NCBI GenBank assembly: GCA_937920255.1
Contig: CALDSL010000537.1
Coordinates: forward strand, 1 to 7,850
Direction: 5' to 3'
DNA from: an uncultured Anaerolineaceae bacterium
GTDB lineage: Bacteria; Chloroflexota; Anaerolineae; Anaerolineales; Anaerolineaceae
Length of the DNA: 7,850 nt
The notes under the pieces are model-generated. The model ran no database searches. It was given only the letters and a program-made list of their open reading frames with translations, and was not told where the DNA came from. A program made the position numbers and the translations under genes. Shown here piece after piece: positions 5,287 to 7,850 of the stretch (its first letter is position 1; each line of letters opens with the position of its first letter).

Positions 5287-7233
5287 CTAATCGACCTGAT
5301 ACGGCACCTCGATCACCACCACGCCGGGCTGAAGCAGCAGCACTGCGCGCAGCATCAGGCCGGTCTGGCTGTGCAGGATGCTGGTCCAGAAGCTGTGTGA
5401 AACAAACTGCGGCACCACCACGGTAATGATCTCGTTCGGCTGGCGGATGCTGGCAAGCTTGACAATATAATTCACCAGCGGTTCCAGCAGCACGCGGTAC
5501 TGTGAGTCGAGCACCACCAGGCGGATACCCTCGCCATGTACACTCCACTTTTCTTCCAACTGCTGGGTCTGCTCCGGGTCAATCGAAACATACACAGCGG
5601 TGATATCGTTGGACAGCGAGCGCGCGTAGCGCAGCCCTTCCAGCGTTCCCTGATGCACGCCGCTGATCGGCAGGATCACGCGCTGGTGCGCAATGCGCGG
5701 CAGGCTGCGGCGATTTTGCAGCGATAGTTTTGCCGCCAGGGTGCGGTAATGCTGGTGAATGCGGGAAAAACCCAGCGCCAGGATCGGGATCACGACCACC
5801 ACGATCCACGCGCCATCAATAAACTTGGTGATGCCAAAGACCAGGGTCACCACCGCGGTGGCCACCGCGCCAATGCTGTTGGCGATCATTTTGACCAGCC
5901 ACTTGGAGTCGTTGCGCAGCACCGAACTGGCCTCCACCCGCTCTTCGCCCGGGGCCAGACGCCCCACTTTCCACCAGCGGTAGGCCATGCCAACCTGCGA
6001 CAGGGTGAACGACAAAAATACGCCGATGGCGTACAGCGGGATTAAGCGCGTGACGCTGGCGTCGAACAAGAGGATCAGTCCAATCGAGGCCAGAGCCAGC
6101 AGAACAATACCGCGTGAGAACACCAGGCGGCTGCCGCGGTAGGTCAACTGGCGAGGCAGAAAACCATCCTTAGCCAGGATGGCCGCCAGCCGCGGGAAAC
6201 CGGCAAAAGCAGTGTTCCCGGCCATCACCAGGATAACGGCTGTCATTGCGACGGTGATAATGTAGAAGATGCCGGTTCCGTTAAAGACGGTGCGTGCAAG
6301 CTGTGAAATGACCGTCTCGTACTCAGACGGCAGCGCGTGGATGCGGGTGGCCAGGAACGATATACCCAGGAAGAGGAAGGACAGGATCGAACCCATCCAG
6401 ATCAGCACCACGCCGGCGTTGCGGCTGCGCGGCTCCTTGAAGGCCGTGACACCGTTGGCGATGGCCTCAATACCGGTCATAGCTGAGGTACCGCTGGCGA
6501 ACGCATGCAGCAACAGGAAGGGGGTCAACGCTGCCACCGGGCCGATGATCTCCAATTCTGGCGGGTTCACCACAGTGCCAAGCCCTCCAGTAAAGTACTG
6601 GAACAGGCCAGCCACCACATTGACCACCATCATGATCAGGAAGATATAGGAGGGGATCGCGAATGCCGTCCCGGATTCACGTACGCCGCGCAGGTTAACC
6701 AGCATCACAAACACCACCAGCACAATTGCCAGCGGCACGCGGTACTCGAACACCACCGGGAAGGCGGATACGATCTGTGCCACGCCGGACGAGATCGACA
6801 CCGCCACGGTGAGCACATAGTCGATCAGCAGTGCCGCGCCGGCCATTTGGGCAGGAATATCACCAATATTCTCGCGCGCCACCACATACGCGCCACCCCC
6901 GCTCGGGTAAGCGTGGATGGTCTGCTCATACGACACGATGACGATCGCCATCAACACCACAATTGCCAGCGATAGCGGGAAGGCGTATCCCAAAGCGAGC
7001 GTCCCGGCTGCGGCCAGAATGACTAGCATTTCCTGCGTGGCGTACGCGGTGGACGACAGCGCGTCCGACGCAAACACCGCCAGCCCCACCAGCTTGCCGA
7101 TCGTCTGGTGCGGCGCGTCGCCGGTGGGCAGCGGATGCCCGATCAACCAGGTGCGCCACCAGGTCTGGGGGTTTGTCTTTACCTCATGCTTAAAGGTCGG
7201 GGAATCACTGGTCTCGTTCGGTTCTTCTCTCAT
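5287..7233 (-). CDS. KimA/YdaO-like APC-superfamily potassium transporter
   Basis: A 648-residue permease of the amino acid-polyamine-organocation superfamily, most like Bacillus KimA (YdaO), a high-affinity K+/H+ symporter. The membrane part (about 45-485) has roughly 12 helices. The helix-1 motif VFASDALSSTAYATQE (53-68) carries D57 and Y64. The helix LIDYVLTVAVSISSG (136-150) carries D138, T142 and S146. As I recall KimA, these match in spacing the potassium-coordinating residues D36, Y43, D117, T121 and S125. FASGTSAMTGIEAIANG (245-261) is also conserved. The C-terminal part (about 507-648) is a soluble USP-like domain starting QRVILPISGVHQGTLEGLRY (517-526 region included) and containing LHSQTGL near 610-616. 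In KimA this domain sits in the cytosol. The protein is somewhat longer than KimA (about 607), mainly through a 40-residue polar N-terminus. The ATG has only a weak ribosome site. A promoter lies about 90 bases upstream. General APC transport of amino acids is the alternative. Confidence 0.85.
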   Translation of the reverse strand: MREEPNETSDSPTFKHEVKTNPQTWWRTWLIGHPLPTGDAPHQTIGKLVGLAVFASDALSSTAYATQEMLVILAAAGTLALGYAFPLSLAIVVLMAIVIVSYEQTIHAYPSGGGAYVVARENIGDIPAQMAGAALLIDYVLTVAVSISSGVAQIVSAFPVVFEYRVPLAIVLVVFVMLVNLRGVRESGTAFAIPSYIFLIMMVVNVVAGLFQYFTGGLGTVVNPPELEIIGPVAALTPFLLLHAFASGTSAMTGIEAIANGVTAFKEPRSRNAGVVLIWMGSILSFLFLGISFLATRIHALPSEYETVISQLARTVFNGTGIFYIITVAMTAVILVMAGNTAFAGFPRLAAILAKDGFLPRQLTYRGSRLVFSRGIVLLALASIGLILLFDASVTRLIPLYAIGVFLSFTLSQVGMAYRWWKVGRLAPGEERVEASSVLRNDSKWLVKMIANSIGAVATAVVTLVFGITKFIDGAWIVVVVIPILALGFSRIHQHYRTLAAKLSLQNRRSLPRIAHQRVILPISGVHQGTLEGLRYARSLSNDITAVYVSIDPEQTQQLEEKWSVHGEGIRLVVLDSQYRVLLEPLVNYIVKLASIRQPNEIITVVVPQFVSHSFWTSILHSQTGLMLRAVLLLQPGVVVIEVPYQVD

Positions 7234-7329
7234 GTTCGCTCATCATGCTTTCAATCTTAAACGGCCATACGAAACTCGCACGGCCGCTAATGGATACTTT
7301 CCCGGTCTGCCCAATTAATCCATATGATG

Positions 7330-7357
7330 ATTATGATGCGTTCGTCGCGCTTGTCAA
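7330..7357 (-). promoter_or_regulatory. Sigma70-type promoter for the KimA-like gene
   Basis: Read on the minus strand, a perfect -35 TTGACA (7357-7352) is followed after 16 bases by the -10 hexamer CATAAT (7335-7330), five of six matches. Transcription would begin near 7323 and leave a leader of about 90 bases before the ATG at 7233. The -35 box starts 29 bases after the stop of the DUF6544-like gene. The KimA-like gene can therefore be expressed independently of its upstream neighbour. Confidence 0.65.
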
Positions 7358-7360
7358 GCG
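7348..7360. promoter_or_regulatory. 13-bp palindrome over the -35 box, possible operator
   Basis: CGCTTG-T-CAAGCG is a perfect 6-bp inverted repeat around one central base. It contains the whole -35 hexamer of the KimA-like promoter. A dimeric repressor bound here would block RNA polymerase. It is short enough to arise partly by chance because TTGACA is itself nearly self-complementary (TTG.CAA), so only the CGC/GCG arms add information. Confidence 0.3.
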
Positions 7361-7385
7361 GTAGAATGCCAGCATCGAGGCTTCT

Positions 7386-7850
7386 TTACGGGCCTTTGGC
7401 GGTGATGTACTCGCTCACATCCACGTTGTACTGAATATCTTCCACCGTGAAAATGGCCCACGGCGTACCAACGTCCATCCAGGTCACCGCGCCAACGCGC
7501 ATCGCAAGTTGGCCGCCAATATCACCCCATTCGCGGTTCTCGTTAATCCATAACACCTTGGCGGTACTTTCCGGGCTTTGGTAGCGCATCGATTCAAAGT
7601 GCGTGATCAGGCTGGTTTGCGGGTCAAAGCGCACCACAAACCGCTCCGAGCCGTCTTCAAACGGCACGGTGAGCAGCGCGGTGTGGTCATCCACGCCCTC
7701 CCACTCCACGCGTGGATCGGTCAGATACAGCGACGGGGTCCAGATCGTCTCCGCCCACAGCCCCAGGTTTGCGCCCTGGCGCGATTTCGGATCATCGCCG
7801 GTGGTGCCAAACGGCGTCTCGAACAGGGTTTCGCCGTTGAGATAACGCTC
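7386..7850 (-). CDS. DUF6544-like protein, 3' part only (cut by window end)
   Basis: The frame is open from the right edge of the window (7850) to the stop at 7386, giving the last 154 residues; the start lies outside. The GTG at 7709 is an internal codon, because family-like sequence continues upstream of it. I recognise a DUF6544-like pattern: SRQGANLGLWAETIWTPS, LTDPRVEWEGVDDHTALL, a beta-rich stretch with RFDPQT and MRYQS, then GTPWAIFTVEDIQYNVDV near the C-terminus. The domain has no known biochemical role. It looks soluble or membrane-attached through a part that is not visible. The gene is on the same strand as the KimA-like gene, 152 bases upstream of it, with no terminator evident between them. 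Confidence 0.7.
   Translation of the reverse strand, partial: ERYLNGETLFETPFGTTGDDPKSRQGANLGLWAETIWTPSLYLTDPRVEWEGVDDHTALLTVPFEDGSERFVVRFDPQTSLITHFESMRYQSPESTAKVLWINENREWGDIGGQLAMRVGAVTWMDVGTPWAIFTVEDIQYNVDVSEYITAKGP

Noticed and set aside
7234..7329. c-di-AMP (ydaO-yuaA) riboswitch in the leader of the KimA-like gene
   Set aside because: The leader is about 90 bases, shorter than that riboswitch, and I do not find its conserved sequence blocks. Only a small CGGCC/GGCCG hairpin (7262-7286) is visible. A covariance search would settle it.
7386..7709. Complete 107-residue protein starting at the GTG at 7709
   Set aside because: The frame stays open to the window edge with sequence that fits the same family, so the GTG is an internal valine codon and the gene is truncated by the window.

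Overview
The window reads as ordinary bacterial chromosome, moderately GC-rich with G/C-biased third codon positions. The best guess for the host is a member of the Chloroflexota, probably an Anaerolineae-like lineage. This is inference. It rests mainly on a lipoprotein with a Thr/Pro-rich linker and a four-tryptophan (FW/NBR1-type) Ig-like domain, an architecture I associate with Anaerolineae, on the style of the DUF6544-like and KimA-like proteins, and on a promoter placed for a leaderless mRNA. No rRNA, tRNA, CRISPR array, insertion sequence or phage gene is visible.

Left part, plus strand (18-3047). A BPD_transp_2-type permease of a nucleoside (BmpA/NupNOPQ-like) ABC importer opens the window. 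It is probably the last gene of its operon, because a strong, nearly perfectly symmetric terminator follows at 1300-1342. Next comes a small two-gene unit: a VanZ-like membrane protein, whose consensus extended -10 promoter sits six bases before its GTG start, and 16 bases further on the secreted FW-domain lipoprotein. A second hairpin terminator at 2994-3047 closes it.

Middle (3048-5217). A TerC-family integral membrane protein has its own likely promoter and a good Shine-Dalgarno sequence. It converges on an MFS exporter on the minus strand. The two stop codons share bases, and no terminator lies between them.

Right part, minus strand (3907-7850). In transcription order from the right edge are the 3' part of a DUF6544-like gene (cut by the window end), a KimA/YdaO-like APC-superfamily potassium transporter with a C-terminal cytosolic USP-like domain, and the MFS exporter. 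The KimA-like gene has a good promoter (TTGACA, 16 bp, CATAAT) whose -35 box lies inside a 13-bp palindrome. The MFS gene follows after 69 bases and could be co-transcribed with it.

Functionally this is a cluster of membrane transport and envelope genes: nucleoside uptake, a possible metal-ion TerC protein, potassium uptake, drug or siderophore-type export, and a surface lipoprotein. Apart from the VanZ-like/lipoprotein pair and the possible KimA-like/MFS pair, nothing shows that they act as one system. I do not see a clear novel system. The points most worth a second look are the VanZ-like/FW-lipoprotein pair with its uncharacterised C-terminal domain, the leaderless extended -10 promoter, the three-helix N-terminal extension of the permease, the overlapping convergent stops and the palindrome over the KimA-like promoter.
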